Below are positions 44,722 through 53,664 of a DNA stretch of 64,000 nt, one piece after another. The stretch covers positions 310,001 to 374,000 of the forward strand of contig CBDATC010000002.1 of assembly GCA_965199765.1 (NCBI GenBank), read 5' to 3'. The notes under the pieces are model-generated. The model searched no databases and had not been told where the DNA came from. It saw only the letters and a program-made list of their open reading frames with translations. Each line of letters begins with the position of its first letter. The first letter of the stretch is position 1. Made by a program: the position numbers and the translations under genes. Origin of the DNA: JAPOXR01 sp965199765 (GTDB lineage Bacteria; Pseudomonadota; Alphaproteobacteria; Rhodobacterales; Rhodobacteraceae).

Positions 44722-44746
44722 CGGCAGCGCAGTTTTAGCGCTGCCG
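44722..44746 (-). terminator. Intercistronic hairpin between binding protein and permease genes
   Basis: CGGCAGCGC (44722-44730) and GCGCTGCCG (44738-44746) form a perfect nine-base stem with a seven-base loop. No T-run follows on the minus strand, so it is not a standard terminator. Its place, after the receptor gene of an ABC operon, is that of stem-loops that protect the receptor mRNA or cause partial termination, giving more receptor than membrane subunits. Confidence 0.6.
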
Positions 44747-44799
44747 GGTAGTGCGTTAACAGAAACAGGTTCCGAAAACTCAATTCTAGCAATATGGAA

Positions 44800-46455
44800 T
44801 TAAGCCCAGCCAATCTTATACAGATGAATCTCGAAAGTCGGATGCATTTCTGCATTCATGAGGCCTTGCTTATAGTGACGATACAGCGAACGCCAGTAGG
44901 GCTGAACGATAAAGCCTTCTTCCTGCATGATCTCTTGAAGTCGCTTCATAATGGCGCGCCGGCTATCGACGTCAGCGATTGACAGCGCATTTTTGAGTCC
45001 GGCGTCGAATTCCGCATTGGCCATGCCAGTTTCATTCCACGCTTCACCAGTGCGATAAGCAAGTGCAAGAACTTGAACTCCGAGCGGCCGGTGGTTCCAG
45101 TTCGTGGACGAATACGGGTACTTTGCCCAGTCGTTCCAGAAAGTTGAACCCGGCAGGATCGTGCGCTTTACATTGATGCCCGCGTCGCGGAGCTGTGCAG
45201 CAACCGAGTCGGTCGTATTTCGGCGCCAATCGTCATCAATCGAGATCAGTTCGTGCTCATAGTCCGCCATGCCGGCTTCTTCGAGCAATGCCATAGCCCC
45301 TTCGGGGTCGCGACTAATCGGCGGAAGATCAGCATATTCGGGATGCAACGGAGCCACATGGTGATTTTCAGCCACTTCGCCGCGGTCATTGAATCCAAGT
45401 GACAAACACGTCGCATTGTCAACGGCCATGGTCAAAGCTCGGCGCACCCGTTTGTCGGCATACGGTTTCATTTCATCGATTACCGCATCTTGGTTGGTGC
45501 GGACAACGATCGTCGCTGCTGTCACAATATCCGACTCAACCCAGCCAGCCCCAGTGAAGATGTCGATGAATTCGCCAACTGTTTCATATGTCATATCAAA
45601 TTCGTCGGCATCGGCGCCGGCAAACCATGAAGCGGGGTCGGTGCCGTAATCCACGAATTCGATCCGATCAAGATAAGCGCCTTCGCCCCACCAAACATGG
45701 TCTTCGTTTCGGACAAGAGCTCCCCTGATTCCGACTTCCAGCGACTCGGGAAGGTACGGACCGGTACCAATGGGATTGGCGAGCATATCATCGTCAGGCT
45801 TAAAGCCTCTGTGCACGATGGCTGCCGGATAATCTGCCATTCCTGGAATAATTGAAATATCCGGCGCAGGTAGCGAGAGCTTAACGGTGTGGTCGTCGAT
45901 GACTTGGATAGCCCCGGCGACCGCTTGTTTTGTGCTTGGATCAATCAGTGTGTCCATACGGCCAGCCATTGAATTTCCATCAACGGTCTTGTCACACCAA
46001 CGGGTTATATTGAAAGCAACGTCTTCTGCTGTGAAGTCATCGCCATTGTTCCACTTCACCCCTTTGCGAACGTGAAGGATGTATTCTGTTGCGTCCTCAT
46101 TGACTTCCCAAGATTCAAGCAGTTTCGGCTCAAACGTGAAATCACGCGTATATTCGACAAGATATTCCAGCCAGCCGCGCGCAAAGTTCGCGATCTGCGA
46201 CCAATCGTAGGTGCGCGGATCTTTCAAGCCGCGAACTTCTGTCTGCAGCCTCAGTGTCCCGCCCATCTTAGGGGTCATGGCTGCCGCAGGTGTCGGATTT
46301 AAGCCGACAAGTGCGTAGGCTCCAGTCGTTGTCAACCCGAGCGCACTGGCGCGGCCAAGGAATTCGCGCCGACTGAGTTTGCCTTGCTTGAATTCTTCGG
46401 CGAACAATAGCGCACCTTCATGGACGGGCTTGTTATTGATTGTGTCGTAGCTCAT
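44800..46455 (-). CDS. Peptide-type ABC transporter, substrate-binding protein (Tat signal)
   Basis: The periplasmic receptor of the importer, of the DppA/OppA family (SBP_bac_5), 551 residues. It carries a twin-arginine signal: LSRREFLGRASALG near 27-40, a hydrophobic stretch, and AAA near 58-60. The mature part has WEVNEDATEYILHVRKGVKW near 110-129 and KRVRRALTMAVDN near 330. Tat export means it folds before transport. The substrate may be a peptide, opine or similar. GAGGGA precedes the ATG. It is the first gene of a four-gene operon. Confidence 0.93.
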   Translation of the reverse strand: MSYDTINNKPVHEGALLFAEEFKQGKLSRREFLGRASALGLTTTGAYALVGLNPTPAAAMTPKMGGTLRLQTEVRGLKDPRTYDWSQIANFARGWLEYLVEYTRDFTFEPKLLESWEVNEDATEYILHVRKGVKWNNGDDFTAEDVAFNITRWCDKTVDGNSMAGRMDTLIDPSTKQAVAGAIQVIDDHTVKLSLPAPDISIIPGMADYPAAIVHRGFKPDDDMLANPIGTGPYLPESLEVGIRGALVRNEDHVWWGEGAYLDRIEFVDYGTDPASWFAGADADEFDMTYETVGEFIDIFTGAGWVESDIVTAATIVVRTNQDAVIDEMKPYADKRVRRALTMAVDNATCLSLGFNDRGEVAENHHVAPLHPEYADLPPISRDPEGAMALLEEAGMADYEHELISIDDDWRRNTTDSVAAQLRDAGINVKRTILPGSTFWNDWAKYPYSSTNWNHRPLGVQVLALAYRTGEAWNETGMANAEFDAGLKNALSIADVDSRRAIMKRLQEIMQEEGFIVQPYWRSLYRHYKQGLMNAEMHPTFEIHLYKIGWA

Positions 46456-47196
46456 GCCTTTCCCTCGCTTAGTTTCACTACAGATGGAGTTGGGTTAAAC
46501 AATCCAATGAATCCATGCCCGTTAATTTGGCCGACTTGCATTCGATTGAGCCGTCTAGACCGCAAGACCCAATCTCTTGGGACCGCTCCAAATTGACACT
46601 AGCATATCAAATTGGAGAGTTCAAATGGGTTGCCAGCTGCAGACAGCACCTATCCTCACCGGTGAAATCTATAACCTGACACATCACCGACACTTTGGCT
46701 TGATCTAAGGGTTATCCACAAAGAGCGGCGGCGGTTCGCGTGATATCGAAACCAAGACAATGGCACCGCATTCCGACCAATTCGTCGTGGCAGAACACAG
46801 ATCTTGGGCGGATGGTATTCATCCAAAGATGCATATGCGATGTTCGCGGCCAAGAAAACGCGATCAGAGCCCGGGGCTAAAACCCCGCCGTAGTTAGAAA
46901 CGGCAAAGGGAGGAGTCATGGCGACCTACAGGAGTTTTCTGACGGTCCTGCTATAAGTGCGGAAGCAAAGTTGAGCGGAGATCGTAATCGACGCACAGAA
47001 AGCCATTGAACCTGACTTGGCAGAGCTTTAGGCCGCGTGTCAGGGGTTTCCAACCTTCTCCAGCAGTCACAGTTCTGAAACTCACTGGGCGAATGCCAAA
47101 ACCGCCGGATAATGCAGCTTTGTCGAAGGAAATTGCCAATGTCGTCTGATCAAGCCGGGTTGAGATTGTGCCGTTGGTTCATCCAATTCTGCTGAT
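46456..47196. other. Intergenic region, peptide ABC operon / miaA
   Basis: These 741 bases contain a dyad (46586-46617) and presumably the promoter of the ABC operon. From 46620 to 47196 I see no gene, tRNA or repeat I can support. A 62-codon minus-strand frame at 46951-47139 resembles nothing I know. AGCCCGGGGCTAAAACCCCG near 46868 makes a short GC hairpin. Confidence 0.5.
46586..46617. promoter_or_regulatory. Operator-like dyad upstream of the peptide ABC operon
   Basis: CTCCAAATTGA (46586-46596) and TCAAATTGGAG (46607-46617) are inverted repeats, 10 of 11 positions matching, around a 10-base centre. The 32-base element is about 131 bases upstream of the binding-protein start. Size and symmetry suit a dimeric regulator such as a GntR- or LysR-type protein, though no such gene is adjacent. 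Confidence 0.5.
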
Positions 47197-48183
47197 CTAC
47201 CGACAGATTGTCACGCTCTGCCAATCCTTCATATATCGGCGGAACCAGGTCCTTTGTCGTTTTGCGTATTGCTTGGTAGCGGTCAGGACTTCGGCGAGTG
47301 CTACGGTTTTTGTTTTGCGATTTTGCAGCAAAGCGATGAATTCCGCCGCGCCTATGGCCTTCGACGATGGGTGATCTGGAGACCAGCCCGTCAATGCCGC
47401 TCGGCATTCGTTGAGCACACCTAGCTTAAGCATGCGGCGCAACCGGAATTCCGCTTGTTTCGCAGTCTGTGCGGCATCGGGATCGAGCAACAACGCATGG
47501 CATTTCGCTAACGGGAGAAGCGGAGGTGCGGTTTTTTGGTGCCATGCGGCCAACCCAATTCCAGTGCTTTTGAATACTTCCCAGGCCCGAAGCACACGTG
47601 CAGGGTTACGATGATCAATCGAACGAAAGGTTTGTGGGTCATCGGTTTGCAGATTCGCAAGAAGCTTTTCTGGACCAGACTTTGCCAGCAGACGCTGTCC
47701 TTCGGCCCGAATGTTTGAATCGATTTGAGGAATAGGTGCAAGACCTTCGGTCAATGCCTTGAAATACAGCCCGGTTCCCCCGACGATAACAGCAAGTCTT
47801 CGCTTCTCCCGCAGCACTTCGCCGACTTCGTGAAGCCAATCGCCAACTGAATAGGCTTGATCATGAGCCACATGCCCATAAAGATAGTGCGGAAGAACAA
47901 GTTCATCCTCCTCGCTTGGCCGTGCTGTCAGGATGCGCCAACAGGAATACACTTGCATTGAGTCGGCATTGATAACAATGCCACGATTGGCTTTTGCAAT
48001 TAAAAGTGCAAGTGCAGACTTTCCTGAAGCTGTTGGACCTGTTATCAAAACCGCGCTTTTGTCACACAATTTGTTCGGCAGCCTGAAGTCGCTAATCTGA
48101 ATTTCTTGATGCATGAACCATAACGATTGTGAGAAATTACTCGTAATCAAAGAAGGCGGCGTTTCTTGCAAGAACTTCGACAT
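47197..48183 (-). CDS. miaA: tRNA dimethylallyltransferase
   Basis: MiaA adds a dimethylallyl group to A37 of tRNAs that read codons beginning with U. The P-loop GPTASGKSALAL lies near residues 49-60, NADSMQVY near 71-78 and GGTGLYFKAL near 138-147. The C-terminus has TKQYAKRQRTWFRR, the family end. Two ATG starts are possible: 48183 (328 residues) or 48114 (305 residues, closer to relatives). Neither has a clear ribosome site. Confidence 0.95.
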   Translation of the reverse strand: MSKFLQETPPSLITSNFSQSLWFMHQEIQISDFRLPNKLCDKSAVLITGPTASGKSALALLIAKANRGIVINADSMQVYSCWRILTARPSEEDELVLPHYLYGHVAHDQAYSVGDWLHEVGEVLREKRRLAVIVGGTGLYFKALTEGLAPIPQIDSNIRAEGQRLLAKSGPEKLLANLQTDDPQTFRSIDHRNPARVLRAWEVFKSTGIGLAAWHQKTAPPLLPLAKCHALLLDPDAAQTAKQAEFRLRRMLKLGVLNECRAALTGWSPDHPSSKAIGAAEFIALLQNRKTKTVALAEVLTATKQYAKRQRTWFRRYMKDWQSVTICR

Positions 48184-48539
48184 AGTGCGTCGCGATAATT
48201 CATACGCATGAAATCCATGGACTACATTCTACACTTGCCACAATAAATTCCACAGAACGTCCTGCTACAGATGGTCTGGGAGTTGCAGTTCGTCAGCCTT
48301 TGTGAGCATCTGTGAAGCCATAGCTTCCGTTTTGCTTTGAAAATTCTTTTATTCTTCAATTAATGTAGTTATTTAGTTGATATAAAATTTTATCATTGAA
48401 TTCGCATCAGGGGTATGGTTGGAATTCCAATTGAAAGATAAAGCGGAAATTAGAATTGCACGCTCATTGATGTTGTGCTTTCACGCCTTAGAAAGGCATT
48501 GCGCTGTGCGAATGGCAAAAAACTAGGAATGTAACGGTC
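48184..48539. other. AT-rich divergent region, miaA / pyrH
   Basis: This 356-base gap should hold promoters for miaA and for the pyrH operon. It has an AT-rich core (48340-48410) and a perfect palindrome TTGGAATTCCAA (48419-48430). No gene is seen; tsf and rpsB, which often precede pyrH, are absent. Confidence 0.5.
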
Positions 48540-49262
48540 GTGGAATCAAACGCAACACTGAAATTCAAGCGAGTTATGGTAAAACTTTCCGGAGAGGCTT
48601 TGATGGGTGAGCAGGGATTCGGGCTGCACCCGCCGACAGTTGAACAAATTGCCCGTGATCTTAAACAGATTCATGATCTTGGAGCTGAAGTCTGTGTTGT
48701 CATCGGCGGTGGAAATATTTTCCGAGGTTTGCAGGGTGTGGCTCAAGGTCTCGAGCGGTCAACCGCCGACCATATGGGAATGCTGGCGACGGTGATGAAC
48801 GCGCTGGCGATGCAGTCGTCGCTGGAAGGGCGCGGAATGGAAACCAGAGTGCTTTCGGCAATTCCAATGAATGAAATCTGTGAACCCTTTATTCTGCGCA
48901 GGGCGCAGCGTCACCTGCGGAGAAACCGTATCTGCATATTCGCTGGCGGAACAGGCAACCCGTTTTTCACGACCGATACAGCGGCCGCTCTGAGAGCATC
49001 TGAAATGAAATGTGATGTGATTTTCAAGGCGACTAAGGTCGATGGAATTTACACCGACGATCCGGTTGCAAATGCAGAAGCAGAGCGATTCGACACTATT
49101 TCTTTTTCCGAAGCTTTGGAGCGAAATCTGAAAATCATGGACGCGGCAGCCATCACGATTGCGCGCAGCGCCAACATACCGATTATTGTATTTTCGGTCA
49201 TCCAAGAAGGCAATTTGGCAGAGATTCTGCTCGGCCAAGGAGTCTATACAACCATCCAGTGA
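48540..49262 (+). CDS. pyrH: Uridylate kinase (UMP kinase)
   Basis: PyrH phosphorylates UMP to UDP as a hexamer and feeds RNA, cell-wall and lipid precursor synthesis. The 240 residues belong to the amino-acid-kinase fold: VMVKLSGEALMG near 12-23, VVIGGGNIFRG near 54-64, AGGTGNPFFTTDTAA near 139-153 and KATKVDGIYTDDP near 166-178. The start is GTG at 48540; the next in-frame Met would cut the first strand. It is first in the run pyrH-frr-uppS-cdsA. Confidence 0.96.
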   Translation: MESNATLKFKRVMVKLSGEALMGEQGFGLHPPTVEQIARDLKQIHDLGAEVCVVIGGGNIFRGLQGVAQGLERSTADHMGMLATVMNALAMQSSLEGRGMETRVLSAIPMNEICEPFILRRAQRHLRRNRICIFAGGTGNPFFTTDTAAALRASEMKCDVIFKATKVDGIYTDDPVANAEAERFDTISFSEALERNLKIMDAAAITIARSANIPIIVFSVIQEGNLAEILLGQGVYTTIQ

Positions 49263-49306
49263 ACCCGGTATAGCTCATGTCTGGTTGCAGAGGAGCGAAG
49301 ACTAAA

Positions 49307-49873
49307 GTGACTGAAGACGACTTTGAACTCGATACAGACGACATCCAACGCCGGATGAAAGGTGCGTTGAATGTGTTGCGTCAAGATTTTGCTTCTCTGC
49401 GCACGGGCCGGGCATCGGCTGTGATGGTCGAATCGATCCCGGTTTCCGCTTATGGCAGCAAAATGCCCCTGAATCAGTGCGCAACCATAAATATTCCGGA
49501 ACCCAGATTGATTTCGATCAGCGTATGGGACCGCAGCCTAACCGAGGCGGTTGTCAAGGCCATCCAAGAATCCGGCCTCGGAATACAGCCGGTGTCCGAA
49601 GGAACGGTTATTCGTTTACCTATTCCAGAACTTAATGAAGAAAGACGCTTAGAGCTTACCAAGACCGCGGCCAAACAGGCGGAAAACATCCGGGTGGCGA
49701 TACGAAATGTAAGGCGGGACGGTATGGAACAACTCCGCAAGGCCAAAGCGGACGGCGTAAGCGAGGATGAAATTAAGCTGTGGTCTGATGATTTGCAGGA
49801 AATGACCGACACCGCAATCGCTGATGTTGATCGCGCACTGGAGACCAAACGCCAAGAGATCATGGCTGTTTGA
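49307..49873 (+). CDS. frr: Ribosome recycling factor
   Basis: RRF splits post-termination ribosomes together with EF-G. With the GTG start at 49307 the protein has 188 residues, close to the usual 185. GAGGAG lies 11 bases upstream. An in-frame ATG at 49277 would add ten residues but has no ribosome site. The three-helix bundle segments LRQDFASLRTGRASAVMVES near 26-45, SVWDRSLTEAVVKAIQESGL near 74-93 and LPIPELNEERR near 109-119 are present. The uppS frame overlaps its end. Confidence 0.95.
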   Translation: MTEDDFELDTDDIQRRMKGALNVLRQDFASLRTGRASAVMVESIPVSAYGSKMPLNQCATINIPEPRLISISVWDRSLTEAVVKAIQESGLGIQPVSEGTVIRLPIPELNEERRLELTKTAAKQAENIRVAIRNVRRDGMEQLRKAKADGVSEDEIKLWSDDLQEMTDTAIADVDRALETKRQEIMAV

Positions 49874-49899
49874 ATCAGCTCGCGGGGTCCAGAATTCGT

Positions 49900-50625
49900 A
49901 TGTGCGCCGAGGCCCCATCGAAAGATAGACCGAGCCACATCGCCATCATCATGGATGGCAATGGCCGGTGGGCGGAGCAGCGTAATCTTCCGCGCATTGA
50001 AGGCCATCGAGTCGGTGTGGAAAGACTGCGAGAAATCGTAACGGCCTGCCTGCGGTTAAGGGTGCGCCATTTGACCGTTTTCGCGTTTTCGACCGAAAAT
50101 TGGCGGCGAACTCCTGAGGAAGTCAAAGGACTTATGACACTCCTGGCGGTGCATTCAGCCTCTGAGTCCAGCGAACTGATTGAAAAAGGCGTCCGTGTCG
50201 TTTTTATCGGTGATCGGAGCGAACTGGCTAAAGACCTTGTAAAAAAACTAACCGATCTTGAAGAACGCACGCGTCATTGTGCACGACTGACGCTGACCGT
50301 GGCGGTGAATTATGGCGGACGCGCCGAACTGACCTGTGTCATCAAACGCCTGGCAACCAAGGCGGAGACCGGCGAGTTGCAGCCCTCGGATATCAGCGAG
50401 GACGTTGTGCGCGAACATACTTACACAGCTGGTTTGCCCGACCCTGATCTGATCATCCGGACCTCAGGGGAAATGCGGCTGTCAAATTTTCTCCTGTGGC
50501 AAGCCGCGTATGCCGAACTCGAGTTTGTGGAAACTCTCTGGCCGGACTTCACTCCCGATCACTTACGAGAGATACTCAACCGGTTTCTGTTGCGAAACCG
50601 ACGATTCGGTGCGGAATCAACCTGA
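49900..50625 (+). CDS. uppS: Undecaprenyl diphosphate synthase
   Basis: UppS condenses isopentenyl units on farnesyl diphosphate to make the C55 carrier for peptidoglycan and polysaccharides. The 241 residues start near the catalytic IMDGNGRWA (17-25) and include FSTENWRR near 66-73 and the C-terminal PDPDLIIRTSGEMRLSNFL near 185-203. The ATG at 49900 fits; a TTG at 49870 that overlaps the frr stop is the alternative. The stop overlaps the cdsA start (TGATG). Confidence 0.95.
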   Translation: MCAEAPSKDRPSHIAIIMDGNGRWAEQRNLPRIEGHRVGVERLREIVTACLRLRVRHLTVFAFSTENWRRTPEEVKGLMTLLAVHSASESSELIEKGVRVVFIGDRSELAKDLVKKLTDLEERTRHCARLTLTVAVNYGGRAELTCVIKRLATKAETGELQPSDISEDVVREHTYTAGLPDPDLIIRTSGEMRLSNFLLWQAAYAELEFVETLWPDFTPDHLREILNRFLLRNRRFGAEST

Positions 50626-51416
50626 TGAAGAACGAAAGGGGCATTCCCGGCGGTCTCACTCAGCGCCTCATAACCAGCATCGGGCTTATTGGAATTGTAA
50701 TTTCGGCAGCACTGCTGGGGGACTTGGCATTTTCCTTGATTTGTTCAGCTGCCGCAGGACTCATGATTTGGGAAGTCGGACGCCTGTCGTCCGAAGAGCT
50801 GAACAAGTTTCGCTCAATTGCAATTGCGACCGCTGGAGGCGCTGTGGCATTTGCCGCGGCTGCATTGGGATGGCTCCATCAAACAGATTTAGCTGCATGG
50901 CACGCACCGATATTCGGCTTCGCCGTCTGTTTAGCCCTGAAATCCGGCCGAATTCGATTTTTTACCGCGACTACGCTGATTTTGCTGGCCGCACAAACTT
51001 TAACCGCCACTATGCGTTCAGAGCCGATGGTGGTTTTGTGGCTGGTTGCGGCAGTCGTTGCCACAGATGTTGGCGGTTACTTTGGCGGGAAGGCGTTTAA
51101 AGGTCCAAAACTTGCAAAGACAATCAGTCCAAACAAGCGATGGTCAGGAATTTTTGCTGGATGGGCAGGTGCTATTGTTGTTGGTGTTCTCTTGGGACAA
51201 TGGCTTGAAGGGTACGTTGTTTTGGCTAGTGTGTTCGTCTCCGCGGCTTCGCAGGTTGGTGATTTATCCGAAAGTGCGCTAAAGCGCGCTGCCGGACGAA
51301 AGGACAGCTCAGCGCTGCTTCCTGGACACGGCGGATTTTGTGATCGTTTTGATGGTTTGACCGCTGGCAGCTGCGCCTATTGGATGTTGACGCAATTCGA
51401 CGTATGGATTCCTTAG
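50625..51416 (+). CDS. cdsA: Phosphatidate cytidylyltransferase
   Basis: CdsA makes CDP-diacylglycerol, the branch point of phospholipid synthesis, in the inner membrane. The 263 residues have seven or so hydrophobic segments and the signature SALKRAAGRKDSSALLPGHG with GGFCDRFD at about 213-239. The start at 50625 overlaps the uppS stop by one base. In many relatives dxr follows; here 130 non-coding bases lead to rseP. Confidence 0.94.
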   Translation: MKNERGIPGGLTQRLITSIGLIGIVISAALLGDLAFSLICSAAAGLMIWEVGRLSSEELNKFRSIAIATAGGAVAFAAAALGWLHQTDLAAWHAPIFGFAVCLALKSGRIRFFTATTLILLAAQTLTATMRSEPMVVLWLVAAVVATDVGGYFGGKAFKGPKLAKTISPNKRWSGIFAGWAGAIVVGVLLGQWLEGYVVLASVFVSAASQVGDLSESALKRAAGRKDSSALLPGHGGFCDRFDGLTAGSCAYWMLTQFDVWIP

Positions 51417-51546
51417 AAAATAACAAGATATATTGTGCAGTTGTTTGATTTTAAAGAATGTTATTTGTTTGACCACCCGTTCGTTGCGATAAAGAATCGG
51501 GTGAGTCTGGTCCAGCGAACAATCCAATAATGCGAACGGTGGCAAG

Positions 51547-52869
51547 ATGAGCATTTCACAGCTGATGACTTTGATGGGGGGCCTTCCATTGACGATCATA
51601 GCCTTTCTTACCGCAGTCAGCATCATCGTCTTTGTCCACGAGGCCGGCCACTACTTTGCAGCGCGGCTGTCTGGTATCCGTGTTCTCGTGTTTTCGGTTG
51701 GGTTCGGCAAACCGCTGATTATGCGAACAGACCGCTTGGGAACCGTCTGGCAAATCGCCGTATTTCCGCTGGGGGGATATGTGCGCTTCGCAGAGCCGGA
51801 GGATGCCGAATCAAACGCGAAAAAAAGCGATGACCAAAAATGCGGCCCGATTGCGCTGGAAGATGCCAGCTTACTCAAGCGAGCATTCACCGTGGCTGCG
51901 GGTCCTGTGGCCAACTTTATCTTTGCAATTGCCGTGTTCGCGGTTGGCGTTATGACCACTGGCCTAATCCGCGAGGAAGTCATTGTCGACCAGGTGATTG
52001 CGCTTCCTGGTGCACCTTTCGGCTTCGAAAGCGGGGATAGAATCATCGAGCTGAACGGCAATAAAATTTCTGATCAAGCAGAGTTTTTTCGAATTGCATC
52101 CGAGATTGAATTGGAATCTCCCTTTATTTACTCGGTGGAACGTGAAGGAATCATACGCGATTTAAGCGGGCCGCATCCGCTGCTGCCAGTTATTGCATCC
52201 GTGCGTCCTTCTTCGGCGGCGGCCGATAGCGGGATCAAGGCTGGAGACTTAATCCTGGCAATCGACGGTCGGCTGATTGATCGCTTCTCGCAATTGGCTG
52301 CAGCGGTGCAAAATTCGAAAGGTCAAGAGCTTACCCTCTTAATTTGGCGGGCCGGAGAAACGTTGGAGATTCAAGTGGCCGGACGCTTTGAAGACGTGCA
52401 GATAACCGATGGTTCCTTCGAAACGCGGCTTTTGATCGGAACCGCTGCAGGGACTTTCTTCCAGCCGGCTACCAAAACCCCGGGTTTGCTGAACGCGATT
52501 CAAATCGGAACGACCCAGACCGCTGCTGTGTTGAAATCGACAGTTTATGGTTTGGCTTCAATGGTGCGCGGCCAAATCAGCAGCTGCAACGTCCAAGGAC
52601 CGATCGGCATCGCGCGGCTGACAGCAGGTGCTGCCGAACAGGGTCTTTCAACATTCGTGAGACTGATCGGATTTTTGTCGATTGCGATCGGATTTATAAA
52701 TCTGTTACCCATTCCAGGTCTTGATGGGGGTCATTTGGCATTCCACGCGTTCGAGGCCGTAGCGGGTAGGCCAGCGCCTGATTCCGTTGTCCGCGTAGCA
52801 TCGGTCATCGGAGTTATGCTGATTGTCTTGCTGCTGACATTCGGCTTATTCAACGACCTTACTTGCTGA
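51547..52869 (+). CDS. rseP: Site-2 intramembrane metalloprotease RseP
   Basis: RseP cuts membrane-bound anti-sigma factors and leftover signal peptides. The 440 residues have the zinc motif HEAGH at about 32-36 in the first helix, two PDZ domains (about 135-205 and 215-290), and the third zinc ligand in LPIPGLDGGH near 390-399, where most relatives have PVLDGGH. The start at 51547 has no strong ribosome site. It is followed by IS256 debris before bamA. Confidence 0.94.
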   Translation: MSISQLMTLMGGLPLTIIAFLTAVSIIVFVHEAGHYFAARLSGIRVLVFSVGFGKPLIMRTDRLGTVWQIAVFPLGGYVRFAEPEDAESNAKKSDDQKCGPIALEDASLLKRAFTVAAGPVANFIFAIAVFAVGVMTTGLIREEVIVDQVIALPGAPFGFESGDRIIELNGNKISDQAEFFRIASEIELESPFIYSVEREGIIRDLSGPHPLLPVIASVRPSSAAADSGIKAGDLILAIDGRLIDRFSQLAAAVQNSKGQELTLLIWRAGETLEIQVAGRFEDVQITDGSFETRLLIGTAAGTFFQPATKTPGLLNAIQIGTTQTAAVLKSTVYGLASMVRGQISSCNVQGPIGIARLTAGAAEQGLSTFVRLIGFLSIAIGFINLLPIPGLDGGHLAFHAFEAVAGRPAPDSVVRVASVIGVMLIVLLLTFGLFNDLTC

Positions 52870-53664
52870 ACCGATCAACCAACCACCGATTCCGCATTTA
52901 TAATTCACTACTAAGCCCACAAACCGGACCACTACTAGGGACGTCGGTGGCTGACGGTGAAAAAGAACGACAAAAAAGCGATCCATGCTCAGGAGAGCCG
53001 GGAAACAGCTGCCGGGAAAGCCGAGGCTGTGGTTGCCGAACTGCGCGCCATGAGGCTGAACAAAGCGGCTGATCTGGTCTAAGGGAAGATCCGGGAGACG
53101 CTCGGCTGTTACAGCTTCCCCGCCAGTCATTGGTGCAAAGTCGGGACGAACAATCCGCTGGAACGGCTGATGAAGGAATTTCGAAGACGGACCAGGGTCG
53201 TCGGGGCCTTTCCCGATGGTCGATCATGTCTCTGCTTGGCTGCGGCCAGGTTGAAACACGTCGCCGGCACGCAGTGGACCGCGCGAAAGTATATGAACAT
53301 GGAGTCGCTGCGCGAGATGAAACTTCAACATAACGGAGCCGCCGTCGCATGACTGAAAGTGCGAAGGATTCTGGACACTACCAGATAGCAAGCTTTGCTG
53401 CGCGAGACCGTAGCTTTACGCATACTTGCTGCCAGTGGCTGTGTGCAGGAAGGAATCCTCCCAAGAAACGGCATCGGCTGACGCGGACCGATTAACCAGT
53501 CGTCGCACAGTGCCAGCGGCACATCAGTTTCTGTGCTTCAAACGGGAAGAACTGACTTGCAGTGTTACCTCTTGTGCGCAATCCGATAAGCTGGCCGGTC
53601 AGCACGTTGACAGATGAATGCATAGATCATAAGGCGTGCGACAGAAGGGAATTTGGAAGGGACC
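52870..53664. other. Insertion debris between rseP and bamA
   Basis: These 795 bases contain the longest IS256 relic (52945-53382). 53383-53664 has no supported gene. A possible bamA promoter is TTGACA (53607-53612) with CATAAG (53628-53633), but the 15-base spacing is short. The segment interrupts what is usually a continuous gene series. Confidence 0.6.
52945..53382 (+). mobile_element. IS256-family transposase relic E (longest copy)
   Basis: The translation starts WLTVKKNDKKAIHAQESRE at 52948, goes through AEAVVAELRAMRLNKAADLV and meets a TAA stop at 53080. It then continues in frame with GKIRETLGCYSFPASHW, TNNPLERLMKEFRRRTRV and the C-terminus, to a TGA at 53350. The order matches the last 130 or so residues of IS256-family (Mutator) transposases. 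The end repeat GATTCTGGACACTACC closes the element at 53382. The catalytic N-terminal two thirds are gone. Confidence 0.8.

Noticed and set aside
46951..47139. 62-codon minus-strand frame near miaA
   Set aside because: No family resemblance, no ribosome site and no neighbour in an operon.
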